A DNA stretch of 40,733 nt from a virus, in IMG/VR virus record IMGVR_UViG_3300031566_000136, positions 1 to 40,733 of that record; one strand, written 5' to 3'. The position numbers and the translations under genes are program-made. Positions 16,911 to 24,896 of this stretch are shown here, piece after piece (position 1 is the first letter of the stretch; every line of letters begins with the position of its first letter). A model generated the notes under the pieces. The model saw only the letters and a list, made by a program, of their open reading frames with translations. It made no database searches and was not told where the DNA came from.

Positions 16911-17309
16911 ATGATACTCGATAGAGAGTTACTTTTCAGCAATTCGCAGGACGCTAAGGATAATGGAGCTAAGGACTCCACGAATGTCATAGACCTGAGT
17001 GTAGCCGGGCGGGACATAGGCAAAGGCGAGCAACTGTATGTTGTAATCGTGGTAGATTTGTATACCGCAGGCAGTAATACGGTGGTAACTATCACCCTTC
17101 AAACGGGTGCTACTACTGGGCTTGACACTGCTATTTGGTCAAAGGCTTTCGCTGCTGCTGCTATATCAACCGGCATGGTTCCCATTGTTATCCCTATTCC
17201 GCCTGGAATTGCGGAGCAATACATGGGATTAGTCTACGACTGTACTACCGCTGCTACCGCACTAACCGTCACCGCTTTCATAGCCAAAGACGTCCAGACC
17301 AACCTATAA
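16911..17309 (+). CDS. Bbp16-like capsid cement protein, 132 aa
   Basis: A small beta-rich protein directly after the capsid gene, with V-I-D-L-S-V-A-G-R-D-I-G-K-G-E and L-Y-V-V-I-V near the N-terminus and V-I-P-I-P-P-G in the middle. This pattern is shared with the Bbp16 decoration protein of BPP-1, which clamps capsid subunits from outside. AAGGAGG lies 9 bases before the ATG. It supports the podovirus assignment independently of the terminase. Confidence 0.78.
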   Translation: MILDRELLFSNSQDAKDNGAKDSTNVIDLSVAGRDIGKGEQLYVVIVVDLYTAGSNTVVTITLQTGATTGLDTAIWSKAFAAAAISTGMVPIVIPIPPGIAEQYMGLVYDCTTAATALTVTAFIAKDVQTNL

Positions 17310-17343
17310 ACTAGGTAAGGGAAAACAAAAATAATAAAGCATA

Positions 17344-17370
17344 TAGGGGGGAGCGGAAAGTTCCCCCCTA
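17344..17370 (+). promoter_or_regulatory. Intercistronic hairpin after the cement gene
   Basis: TAGGGGGGA (17344-17352) pairs with TCCCCCCTA (17362-17370), giving a 9-bp stem rich in GC with an additional G-T pair. There is no T tract, so it is more likely an mRNA-stability or partial-termination hairpin that sets relative yields of capsid/cement and downstream fibre genes. Confidence 0.55.
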
Positions 17371-17389
17371 ATGACTGAAGGAGGTCATA

Positions 17390-18331
17390 ATGTTTTGGAA
17401 AGGAATACACAAATTCAGTAACATTCAAGTTGCCCCAGGTGGTCAAGCTATAGGGTTTGGCACTTACAACACTAAGGGGCGAACCTATTTCGTGAATAAT
17501 ATCACGGGTAGTTCTTCTAACGATGGCTTATCTTGGGATAGAGCATTTGCCGAGGTAAGTCAGGCTATCACCGCTTCGGAGGCTTTCCGGGTTCTACTAG
17601 GGGGAACCACCAATGACTATATCCGAAACACCATCGTGGTTCAGGGAACGGGAACAGCTTATGCCGCACTCACAGAGTTGCCAAATTATTGCGACATTAT
17701 AGGCGTGGGTGCTGCTAGTAATGGCAACGGTACTGGCATTGCTATCATTGATGGTGCTGGTGCTGCCGATGCGATTACTGGAACTGCTAGAGGTTTGAAC
17801 ATATACAATATGCAGTTCGTTGCCAGTGGATCATTCTGGTGTTGTGATTTCGTGCAGCTGCTCCGTTCTAGTCTTATTGACTGTTGTTTCCAAGCGAAAG
17901 ATACAGCGACAGATGGTGGCATACGTTTCAAGGAGAGTTCTGGCGGACTTAATATCAAGGACTGTCATTGGACTGGTTCTGGAAATGTCATACATAAGGT
18001 TGGTTTTCAGGTTCAAGGTGGAAACTTTGATTCCTGCCGTATCGAAGATTGTATCATCATTGGCACAACTGCTGGAGTGTTAATTGATAACACATGCAGT
18101 ACGGGGCAGTTAGGAACTGCTGCCGATAACACCATCTTCCGTAACAATGTTATTGGTGACTTGGGTCGTGGCTGTGCTACAGCAATAGATGATAATTGCG
18201 TAGTAGGCATGATTAACTACATCAGTAACTCAATTATGGGAACAGCTGGAATCACTTGTGTAAACAATGGTGCGGCACGTGTCCACGGTAACTTTACTGC
18301 CAATGCCTTCATTGCAGTAACCGCAAGTTAA
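17390..18331 (+). CDS. Beta-helix virion protein, 313 aa
   Basis: After a short N-terminal anchor, F-V-N-N-I-T-G-S-S-S-N-D-G-L-S-W-D marks the usual entry to a right-handed parallel beta-helix (pectate-lyase-like), followed by repeated short strands separated by Asn/Gly turns (NIYNMQF, LIDCCF, NIKDCHW, RIEDCII, IFRNNVIG, YISNSIMG). Such proteins serve as tailspikes or capsid fibres. No catalytic residues can be assigned. AAGGAGG precedes the start. Its place next to the cement gene suggests a head or tail fibre. Confidence 0.72.
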   Translation: MFWKGIHKFSNIQVAPGGQAIGFGTYNTKGRTYFVNNITGSSSNDGLSWDRAFAEVSQAITASEAFRVLLGGTTNDYIRNTIVVQGTGTAYAALTELPNYCDIIGVGAASNGNGTGIAIIDGAGAADAITGTARGLNIYNMQFVASGSFWCCDFVQLLRSSLIDCCFQAKDTATDGGIRFKESSGGLNIKDCHWTGSGNVIHKVGFQVQGGNFDSCRIEDCIIIGTTAGVLIDNTCSTGQLGTAADNTIFRNNVIGDLGRGCATAIDDNCVVGMINYISNSIMGTAGITCVNNGAARVHGNFTANAFIAVTAS

Positions 18332-18365
18332 ACATACCCTCTGGGGTAAAGTGAATAAGAGCCAA

Positions 18366-18388
18366 GGGCGAGGGCTTGATACTCGCCC
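18366..18388 (+). promoter_or_regulatory. Intercistronic hairpin after the beta-helix gene
   Basis: GGGCGAG (18366-18372) pairs with CTCGCCC (18382-18388) around a 9-base loop, without a T run. It occupies the same kind of position as the hairpin at 17344-17370, between a virion gene stop and the next ribosome site. Confidence 0.5.
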
Positions 18389-18410
18389 ACTTGTATAAAG
18401 GAGGACAACA

Positions 18411-19307
18411 ATGAGTGTACCAACTAGACGGATTTTAGACCCGATATTCGGCAATCCCACATTGGCTGCTGCCAACAATGGGAAAGCCCATTGGGTTAGA
18501 GGGGAAACATCTCCCTTAGACCAGAAAAGCCCTACGGGGTGGTTAGCCTGTCTTTATGGTGGAGTACAGACTGGCGATGACTGGGCAAGGGTAAACATAC
18601 CAGCATCCGAGGTTCGCGTGACAGAGTTTAACGCTGCTCAATGGTCATATTACATGACCAATACTGAGACTATGGGCGTGAACATCGTTATCTGGGTGCA
18701 TGACACTAACGATTTCGATAAGCGCGCTGAGATAACTCAACTGGGCGGACACGGTGATTTACCGAAGGCTGGCGGGTGGAACGCCTTTAAGTTCACTTCT
18801 GCTACAGAGGGAATGTTCTTTTTTGGAGAGAATACCACTGGAACAGGACTGACGGCGGGTACGCAATATAGCTGGGCTGCTTTTCAGGCAGATGCCCTTT
18901 TTGAGAAGTGGACTATCTATCGAATAACCCTTGAATATGGCTGGGAGGCAGCGGGAACCTTTGAGGAAGCCTATGTAGCTGATGTCAAACTCAATGGCAT
19001 ACCGATATTCCTTAAGCCCGGTCTTGACGAAGTATATGAGATAACAAAGGGAAGCGGAGTAGTCTATCTTAAATCCGATACAGCCGGAGCCGCTGCTGCT
19101 AGGAGATTTGAAACTGTCAGCACAAGGTTAATTGACGCATACATAACTGTGGCTACTCAAAACCAACTCTTCGGGACTTCGGCAGCGCAAACATTTCCTG
19201 TAGCAGTAGGGGAAACAATCCATTTCAGCCGTATAGATATTTCCACGCTCTATTTCAAAAACGCTAACGGAAATGGCACAGTATCCATACTCGCTGCAAG
19301 AGAATAA
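18411..19307 (+). CDS. Beta-rich virion protein, 298 aa
   Basis: The protein has no charged coils or TM segments and alternates short strands with Gly, Thr and aromatic residues (FFGENTTGTGLTAGT, WTIYRITLEYGWE). A C-terminal domain of about 90 residues (from V-Y-E-I-T-K-G-S-G-V-V-Y-L) looks like a jelly-roll or knob. AAGGAGG lies 8 bases before the ATG. It is probably a capsid or tail decoration protein; the assignment rests on composition and position. Confidence 0.6.
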   Translation: MSVPTRRILDPIFGNPTLAAANNGKAHWVRGETSPLDQKSPTGWLACLYGGVQTGDDWARVNIPASEVRVTEFNAAQWSYYMTNTETMGVNIVIWVHDTNDFDKRAEITQLGGHGDLPKAGGWNAFKFTSATEGMFFFGENTTGTGLTAGTQYSWAAFQADALFEKWTIYRITLEYGWEAAGTFEEAYVADVKLNGIPIFLKPGLDEVYEITKGSGVVYLKSDTAGAAAARRFETVSTRLIDAYITVATQNQLFGTSAAQTFPVAVGETIHFSRIDISTLYFKNANGNGTVSILAARE

Positions 19308-19319
19308 AAGGAGGGAAAT

Positions 19320-19481
19320 ATGCCTGTAAGTGAGAATCAAAAAACGCTTGCTTGTATCGCCCTTGCGATTAAAAGGGGGGAAACTCCCCGGTCATACAGC
19401 GCTCAGGCTGCGGAGATGGCTGATTCAATGGCTGAGGAGAAACTAAGCGAATGGTGCAAGGGGCCGGTCAAGAAGGAATAA
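19320..19481 (+). CDS. Small DUF3008-like phage protein, 53 aa
   Basis: The ATG at 19320 follows GGAGGG. The 53-residue product begins M-P-V-S-E-N-Q-K-T-L-A and continues A-I-K-R-G-E, then a helix with M-A-D-S-M-A-E-E-K-L. Small phage proteins of the DUF3008 kind share this order (basic N-terminus, K-R-G, then an M-A-x-S-M helix). It lies between a virion gene and the adaptor with 1-base spacing to the next ATG. The function is unknown. Confidence 0.55.
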   Translation: MPVSENQKTLACIALAIKRGETPRSYSAQAAEMADSMAEEKLSEWCKGPVKKE

Positions 19482-19482
19482 C

Positions 19483-20286
19483 ATGGCTAAAACACTTTCT
19501 CAAATACGAGCAATAACAAGGCAGTTTTTAAGGGACGAAATCAAGGTAGGCACGGAATCTGACTTTGCCCCTGATGAACTTGATATTCACATTGACGAGG
19601 TTAGAGTAGAAATCTCCCAGAAGAGACCCCGCGAAGTCAGGGAGACACTAAATATCAGTGACAAGTCAGGTGTAGCAACGGCGACAACGGCCAACCATCT
19701 CATTGACACAGCAAACGCCCACTTCGTAGCTGGAGATGTAGGCAAGACTGTCTATAACAGCACCGATAAAACCACAGCCAAAGTAACTGCCTGCACTAGC
19801 GAATCTGACCTAACGCTTGACACTAATATCATGGCAAGCGAGGAGTCCTATACCTTATATTGTTTTAACGGGACGAGCGGGAAAGATCTTAACATATCTT
19901 CCATAACAGACTTAGTAAAGGATAAGGTGTGGAAGGTCGAATACCCAACAAGGCAGGACCCACCGGCTATTGATAGGAAATTCACAATCTTTGGCGATAT
20001 TTTAACTCTGGGCGTTGCCCTTACTCCCACTGATGGGGATGAGGTCTTTCTGTATTGCCACAAGGTACATCAGTTGACCGAAGCCTCATCCACCCTGGGC
20101 TCTGACCTGGAGAAAGTTCTAATCGAGGGCGTTGTGGCGGAGGCTGCCCTAGCGTATTTGAACAAGATGCGCTCTCAAATCGTGCCAGCAACTTACAACT
20201 GGTATCACGTATGGGCAGCAAGACAAGATGATAAATATCAAAACAGCCTCAAAGGGCTAACCAGGCCTCAATCCTGGGAATATTAA
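19483..20286 (+). CDS. Head-tail adaptor-like protein, 267 aa
   Basis: The N-terminus (LSQIRAITRQFLRDE, then FAPDELDIHIDEV) and the C-terminal helical part (VLIEGVVAEAALAYLNKMR) resemble podovirus adaptor proteins of the gp4/gp6 class that attach under the portal. A beta-rich insertion of about 80 residues (about 60-140, AHFVAGDVGKTVYN) lies between the two helical parts. Its position after the capsid genes and before the tail proteins fits. No enzymatic motif was seen. Confidence 0.6.
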   Translation: MAKTLSQIRAITRQFLRDEIKVGTESDFAPDELDIHIDEVRVEISQKRPREVRETLNISDKSGVATATTANHLIDTANAHFVAGDVGKTVYNSTDKTTAKVTACTSESDLTLDTNIMASEESYTLYCFNGTSGKDLNISSITDLVKDKVWKVEYPTRQDPPAIDRKFTIFGDILTLGVALTPTDGDEVFLYCHKVHQLTEASSTLGSDLEKVLIEGVVAEAALAYLNKMRSQIVPATYNWYHVWAARQDDKYQNSLKGLTRPQSWEY

Positions 20287-20311
20287 CCGAGAGGCTAAAA
20301 GGAGGAACAAA

Positions 20312-20773
20312 ATGGCAGTAGGATGGACAAATAGAGGAAAATACTTAGTTTTGGGGTATGCTTTTAGGACAGCAGCTCTTCCTGAGCACTTTTATGTGGC
20401 TCTGGTGACATCGGCGGTTGCACCGACCTGCGACATCAACACCCTCAGTCAACTCACTGAGATTGCTGATGGCAATGGATATACCACAGGTGGTTATGAG
20501 CTACACGGTGACGCTACGGATTTTGATGTTATCAACGAGGACGACAGTGGCGACTTGGCCAAGGTTCAGATTAAGGATGTTGTCTGGACGGCATCGGAGG
20601 GGTCAATCCCAGTTTCAGGCAGTGGAGCCAGGTATGCCGTATTAACGGATTACCACGCCACAGTAGGCAGTCGGCAAGTTATAGGATACTGGGATTTGGT
20701 AAGTGACAGGTCAGTATCAGATGGGCAGGCACTAACACTGCAAGATTGCGAACTTAGACTAACAGAATCCTAA
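20312..20773 (+). CDS. Tail/virion structural protein, 153 aa
   Basis: A beta-rich protein with F-Y-V-A-L-V-T-S-A-V-A-P-T near residue 29 and L-T-E-I-A-D-G-N-G-Y-T-T-G-G-Y near residue 50. These segments recur in phage tail proteins found next to fibre genes. It has AAGGAGG before the ATG and lies in the tail gene run. Its exact place in the tail cannot be told. Confidence 0.6.
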   Translation: MAVGWTNRGKYLVLGYAFRTAALPEHFYVALVTSAVAPTCDINTLSQLTEIADGNGYTTGGYELHGDATDFDVINEDDSGDLAKVQIKDVVWTASEGSIPVSGSGARYAVLTDYHATVGSRQVIGYWDLVSDRSVSDGQALTLQDCELRLTES

Positions 20774-20784
20774 GAGGGGTGAAA

Positions 20785-21039
20785 ATGATTAGCGGGCAAG
20801 TAGTTTTCCGCTTAATGGACACGCATGGATTACCGCTAGACTTGATAAACGAGGAACTAAGGTCTAAGAACCTGAGCTTCAATGTGGTGGAGTTTGTAGA
20901 AGTTGCCCTTGCGTCAAAGAACTTCACCTATGAGAAGATAAAAGGCCGTCTTGTCGAGGCTATGCTGCCCGATAAAAGAGAGACTTTTGTTGCGGAGCTA
21001 GACTCTTGGTTCGCAAAGGGAGGTAAACAATGGCAATAA
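20785..21039 (+). CDS. Small helical protein in the tail region, 84 aa
   Basis: The ATG at 20785 lies 7 bases after GAGGGG; a GTG at 20779 overlaps that site and is less likely. The product is helical and amphipathic (LDLINEELRSKNLSFNVVEF, YEKIKGRLVEAML) and ends in F-A-K-G-G-K-Q-W-Q. It overlaps the fibre gene by 10 bases. The size and position would suit a tail assembly chaperone, but there is no sequence signature for this. Confidence 0.5.
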   Translation: MISGQVVFRLMDTHGLPLDLINEELRSKNLSFNVVEFVEVALASKNFTYEKIKGRLVEAMLPDKRETFVAELDSWFAKGGKQWQ

Positions 21040-22337
21040 AACACGCATTTACAAGCGAAGTAGAAGATGGTGCTGACGAAACTCTAGTTCGACCCGTTGA
21101 CTGGAACGCTGACCATGAAATAACTGGAGATGTCAACTTTGCCAAATATAAAGCTATCACTCTTGTTTGCGATAATGGAGCAACTATGCCAACCTCGCCT
21201 GTTACGGGACAATGGTTTCTTCATACTCCAACAGGGCGTAATATTCTCTATCAGTATAATGGTTCAGCCTGGATTCCTATTATTTCTCATGGCACTATGA
21301 CTGTCTATGTGGACAAAACTGATGGGACAGACGACCTAAATCACGGAACGGCTGTTGATGCTAATGCCTTTGCGACAGTCCAATATGCTGTTAATTGTAT
21401 CCCTGGACTGGTTGGTGGAAATGTTACTATCAATGTCAATGGAGAAGATACTGGCGAGACAGTAACGGTTCAAGGCAAGAGTTTATCAGGCAACTATACT
21501 ATCACGATTCAGGGAACGCTATCTACATCCGCAAGTGGCACACAATCAGCAAATGGTTTAAAGGGAGCTGTGGCTAATCATGGCTACTTTACCGATACTG
21601 GAAACTTGGCTGGTGTAGCAAACAAATTGGCTTACTTAGCTGCGGACGGAGATTACAGAATCATAGACTCTACGGACAATAATACAGCTACGATAGTTGG
21701 CTACTTCACATCTCAACCCTTACAGAATGAAGCCTATGTGGTCTATGACTGGGCGACTATTCTTGACCGTGTACTCTTAAAGGCAGGACAGATGGGAGTT
21801 GTTCTGAATGACATCAAAGTTGAAGGAGACGCAAGCACCTATCCTGTTGAATTAGAACCATTCAGTAGATTAACACTGAATAGATGCTATATCACAAACG
21901 CAACAACCGAGACGATTTGGTTAGAAGGTAGCATTACAGCAAACCAATCCCTTTGTGAAACTACTGTAAATACTGGAGCTATAACTCCAATACTAACAGG
22001 GGTAGCGATATTGAATGGGGTAAAGATATTAGCAAATCATGATGGTGCTAAAGGCTTAAGAGCTCTCTACGGTGGAGTAGGTTATTTAGGCAAATATGCT
22101 GTAGGGCAACCTTGTGTAATAGATGGGCTGGCAGGAGCAAACAAGGCTATAGGCGGAGTGATTTGTAGCGGAAATTCGTTTGTTGGTTGCGAAGCACAAT
22201 ATAACAAGATTCGTAACTGTGATACTGGAGTGGTTGCTGATACAGGTGGTCAGGTTATGGCTACTGCCAACAACCAGTACTCTGGTAACACGGCAGATGA
22301 AACTGCCACTGCAGCCAGTTTTGGATACATAGATTAA
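21030..22337 (+). CDS. Beta-helix tail fibre/tailspike, 435 aa
   Basis: The N-terminal 90 residues (HAFTSEVEDGADETLVRPVDW, then W-F-L-H-T-P-T-G-R) look like a particle-binding head. Y-V-D-K-T-D-G-T-D-D then starts a parallel beta-helix with regular short strands and Asn turns to the C-terminus (LNRCYITNATTE, GNSFVGCEAQYNKIRNCD). This is the layout of podovirus tailspikes, which bind or cut surface glycans. It shares this architecture with the protein at 17390-18331. No active-site pair can be named from sequence. Confidence 0.72.
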   Translation: MAIKHAFTSEVEDGADETLVRPVDWNADHEITGDVNFAKYKAITLVCDNGATMPTSPVTGQWFLHTPTGRNILYQYNGSAWIPIISHGTMTVYVDKTDGTDDLNHGTAVDANAFATVQYAVNCIPGLVGGNVTINVNGEDTGETVTVQGKSLSGNYTITIQGTLSTSASGTQSANGLKGAVANHGYFTDTGNLAGVANKLAYLAADGDYRIIDSTDNNTATIVGYFTSQPLQNEAYVVYDWATILDRVLLKAGQMGVVLNDIKVEGDASTYPVELEPFSRLTLNRCYITNATTETIWLEGSITANQSLCETTVNTGAITPILTGVAILNGVKILANHDGAKGLRALYGGVGYLGKYAVGQPCVIDGLAGANKAIGGVICSGNSFVGCEAQYNKIRNCDTGVVADTGGQVMATANNQYSGNTADETATAASFGYID

Positions 22338-22377
22338 GGAGCGTAAATGTCCTACAAAATTGAAGGAAGATAGATAA

Positions 22378-22962
22378 ATGGCAGTAGCTTTTCAAAGTAA
22401 CGAACCTGAATATGTGCTTAAAGCGAAAGCATATCAGCGTTCCTATTATCTTAAGCATCGAGATAAGAAGATAGCTTATCAAAGAGAATGGTGGGCTAAG
22501 AACAAAGATGCGCAAAATGCGAAAAGGCGAAAGCCCTTAGAATTGCTTAAATGTAAACGAAGGAACATTCCAGTTACTACAAAGCAGGAATATAATCATC
22601 GTTACCATGTTGAAGTCGGGGCAGAGGAATATCTGCGAATCAAAATTAGAGCTTTGCAGATGATTTCAAAAGAAACTATTCCTACTTGCCAGCGATGTGG
22701 TGAAACAGATATTAGACTATTAACAATCAATCATCTCAATGGTGATGGGAATAAGGAAAATCGTAAGAACAGGTTTAACTTTTTTATTAAACGGATAGTA
22801 AGGGGTGAGCGTTCAACGGATGATTTGAATGTGCTTTGTTATAACCATAATGCCGAATATGAGTATATTCGTGGTCGCAGACATCTCCCCACAAATTGGC
22901 TGGAAGTTTATAAGGAGGTAACAGATGACGGGGGCGTTCCAAGCGTCAGCGTTCCAAAATAA
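22378..22962 (+). CDS. HNH-type endonuclease inserted before a tail gene, 194 aa
   Basis: A Lys/Arg/Tyr-rich N-terminal half (SYYLKHRDKKIAYQREWW) is followed by a zinc-bound HNH-like core: C-Q-R-C-G, I-N-H-L-N-G-D-G-N, and L-N-V-L-C-Y-N-H-N. This is typical of free-standing phage homing nucleases. The first eight residues (M-A-V-A-F-Q-S-N) match the A-F-Q motif that starts the following tail gene, as if the nuclease gene took over that gene's 5' end. An 8-codon ORF (22347-22373) precedes it. Its 3' end overlaps the tail gene by 38 bases and carries that gene's ribosome site. Confidence 0.75.
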   Translation: MAVAFQSNEPEYVLKAKAYQRSYYLKHRDKKIAYQREWWAKNKDAQNAKRRKPLELLKCKRRNIPVTTKQEYNHRYHVEVGAEEYLRIKIRALQMISKETIPTCQRCGETDIRLLTINHLNGDGNKENRKNRFNFFIKRIVRGERSTDDLNVLCYNHNAEYEYIRGRRHLPTNWLEVYKEVTDDGGVPSVSVPK

Positions 22963-24565
22963 TGCCTTTCAGGCTGAGGCAGGAGTAATTGTTACCCCTT
23001 CTCCTGCTTCGGCAATAGGCTCTGTCATAGCGCCGACAGTTATTCACGGCTCAGTCTCCATCACGCCTGAGTATGTCAAGGCTATTGGGGCAGTTATAGC
23101 TCCGACAGTTATTCACGGCTCAGTCTCCATCACGCCTTCGGCTGCCGAAGCGATATGTGCAGTAGTAGCCCCGACAATAATATTAGGCTCAATTTCTATT
23201 ACCCCCTCTGCTGCGGGAGCGATAGCCTCAGTAGTAGCACCCGTTGTAATACCAAAGCTATATGAGTATTACTATGATGGAATATCAGTAGAATCTATAA
23301 AGGGCGCGACTTGGAGAGCACAAACCTTTACTCCATTAGTTTCTCATACAATCACAAGCGTTAGATTACCATTAGAGAGGCAGGGGCTTCCTGGAACTTG
23401 TATAGTCAGTATTCGGGCAACGGACGGTGATGGTAAACCGACTGGGTCAGATTTATGCTCTGGTTCAATATGGGGAAATTCATTACCGGGAGTCCCTGAG
23501 TGGCAAACAATAAATTTTGGCACAAGTTATTTGCTAAATGCCAACACGACTTATGCGATTGTGGCAAGAGCACCGAGCGGGTCAGGCTCTATATGGGTTG
23601 GATGGGCAGCAGAGGCTATTACTCCTACATATAGCAGAGGAAGCCGTGCTAACTCAATTGATAGCGGTTCAAGTTGGACACTACAAACTACTTGGGATTT
23701 TAAGTTCGAGGAATGGGGGATTCCTTATCAAGGTCCAGTCATTACGCCTTCTCCTGCTCAGGCAATAGGTTTAGTTGTAGCTCCAACAGTTCTGCTAGGC
23801 TCGACTACTGCCACACCTGAACACATAGATGCCCTCGCTCAAGTGATTCAGCCAACGGTAAAGGCGGGGAATATAATTTACGCCCCAACGCCGATTGACG
23901 CCATAGCGAAAGCTATTAACCCAACGGTAATCCGTGGCTCAATAATACTAACACCAGGTTTTGTTAGTGCCATAGGTGGCAGAGTAAACCCCGTTATAGT
24001 CCTGAACTCGATTTCAATTACGCCTACATATATCGAAGCCGTAGCTCAGGTAGTAGCTCCAATTGTAAGTGCCGGTGAAGAGGTACTATACATCACGCCT
24101 GACCCTGTAGAGGCTATTGGGGGCAGTGTAAACCCCACTGTAGTTCTGGGTTCTATACTTATTATTCCTACGGCTCTTTCAGCTATTGCGCAAGTTGTCA
24201 TAGGAAAAGTCAGGCAAGGCGATATAATCCTCAGTCCTGCCTTTATTAAAGCACTAGGCAAAGGGGTCAACCCGACAGTCATTCGTGGCTCAATTACACT
24301 GGAACCCGAGTCTATAAAGGCCATAGCCAGGGGGGAAAACCCCGAAGTTATCCTGGCTTCAATGACGATGACTCCAGAGTTCGTCAAGGCACTTGCTGGA
24401 GTCGTTGCACCTACTGTTCGTGAAACCTGGATAGGCAGGAAACTTAAATTAGTGCTCATTACCAGCCAATACCGCAAGCTCGATTTGGTGACATCTCAGA
24501 AGCGAAAGGTAGATGTAGTCACCACTCAAAAAAGGAAAATAAAAATGCTTATCACTGGAGGCTAA
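22925..24565 (+). CDS. Repeat-rich tail protein with inserted beta domain, 546 aa
   Basis: After an N-terminal run of A-F-Q units, the protein is built from about 14 repeats of 20-25 residues with consensus S-I-T-P-x4-A-I-x2-V-V-A-P-T-V-I-x-G-S. Repeats at about 19-110 and 275-505 flank a 165-residue beta domain (Y-Y-D-G-I-S-V-E-S to K-F-E-E-W-G-I) resembling a jelly-roll carbohydrate-binding or anchor module. The last 35 residues hold three K-R-K units (KLDLVTSQKRK, VDVVTTQKRK). It is likely a fibrous tail component whose length varies by repeat number. AAGGAGG lies inside the nuclease gene. Confidence 0.7.
   Translation: MTGAFQASAFQNNAFQAEAGVIVTPSPASAIGSVIAPTVIHGSVSITPEYVKAIGAVIAPTVIHGSVSITPSAAEAICAVVAPTIILGSISITPSAAGAIASVVAPVVIPKLYEYYYDGISVESIKGATWRAQTFTPLVSHTITSVRLPLERQGLPGTCIVSIRATDGDGKPTGSDLCSGSIWGNSLPGVPEWQTINFGTSYLLNANTTYAIVARAPSGSGSIWVGWAAEAITPTYSRGSRANSIDSGSSWTLQTTWDFKFEEWGIPYQGPVITPSPAQAIGLVVAPTVLLGSTTATPEHIDALAQVIQPTVKAGNIIYAPTPIDAIAKAINPTVIRGSIILTPGFVSAIGGRVNPVIVLNSISITPTYIEAVAQVVAPIVSAGEEVLYITPDPVEAIGGSVNPTVVLGSILIIPTALSAIAQVVIGKVRQGDIILSPAFIKALGKGVNPTVIRGSITLEPESIKAIARGENPEVILASMTMTPEFVKALAGVVAPTVRETWIGRKLKLVLITSQYRKLDLVTSQKRKVDVVTTQKRKIKMLITGG
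23033..23137 (+). repeat. Exact 36-bp direct repeat, 69 bp apart, inside the repeat protein
   Basis: The 36 bases at 23033-23068 (starting ccgacagttattcacggctc) recur identically at 23102-23137. The 69-bp period equals 23 codons, one protein repeat. Other units of the gene have diverged, so this copy arose by a recent duplication or is kept alike by recombination. Confidence 0.85.
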
Positions 24566-24566
24566 T

Positions 24567-24896
24567 ATGGCTTTAGAAGGTATCGTTCCAATAATAGTGT
24601 TTCCTGACAAGGCTACAGTCTGGGTTCTAGCTCTTGTCTATGATGAGGATAAGAAGCTCGTTGACCCAACGGCTATCAAGGTTTCCATTACTGACCCTAG
24701 TGGTGAAGTGATAATTGTTGAAGAGGCGATGACGAAATATGAAAGCACAGAAGGGATTTACGAGTATTTTTACCACGCAGGGGTAGAGTCTGAGCCAATG
24801 GATAAAGGCCAATGGAAGGGCGAGGTTTTGGTTATTGACGGGACTGAAGAAACAGCAGTCATATCACCTATTAACTTTGCATTTTCAGTGAAATGA
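24567..24896 (+). CDS. Ig-like beta-sandwich tail protein, 109 aa
   Basis: The sequence reads as one Ig/BppU-type beta domain: hydrophobic strands (TVWVLALVYD, AIKVSITDPSGEVII), an exposed Y-E-S-T-E-G-I-Y-E-Y-F-Y-H segment, then a G-Q-W-K-G-E-V strand. Such domains join fibres to the baseplate. It lies 1 base after the repeat protein stop and overlaps the hub gene by 4 bases, so the three are translated as a block. Confidence 0.6.
   Translation: MALEGIVPIIVFPDKATVWVLALVYDEDKKLVDPTAIKVSITDPSGEVIIVEEAMTKYESTEGIYEYFYHAGVESEPMDKGQWKGEVLVIDGTEETAVISPINFAFSVK

Noticed and set aside
23033-23137. CRISPR-like repeats
   Set aside because: The repeats are in frame, contiguous and encode protein repeats; no spacers or cas genes are present.
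24046-24477. 143-codon antisense ORF opposite the repeat protein
   Set aside because: It mirrors the I-T-P-A-I repeats; no independent start or motif.
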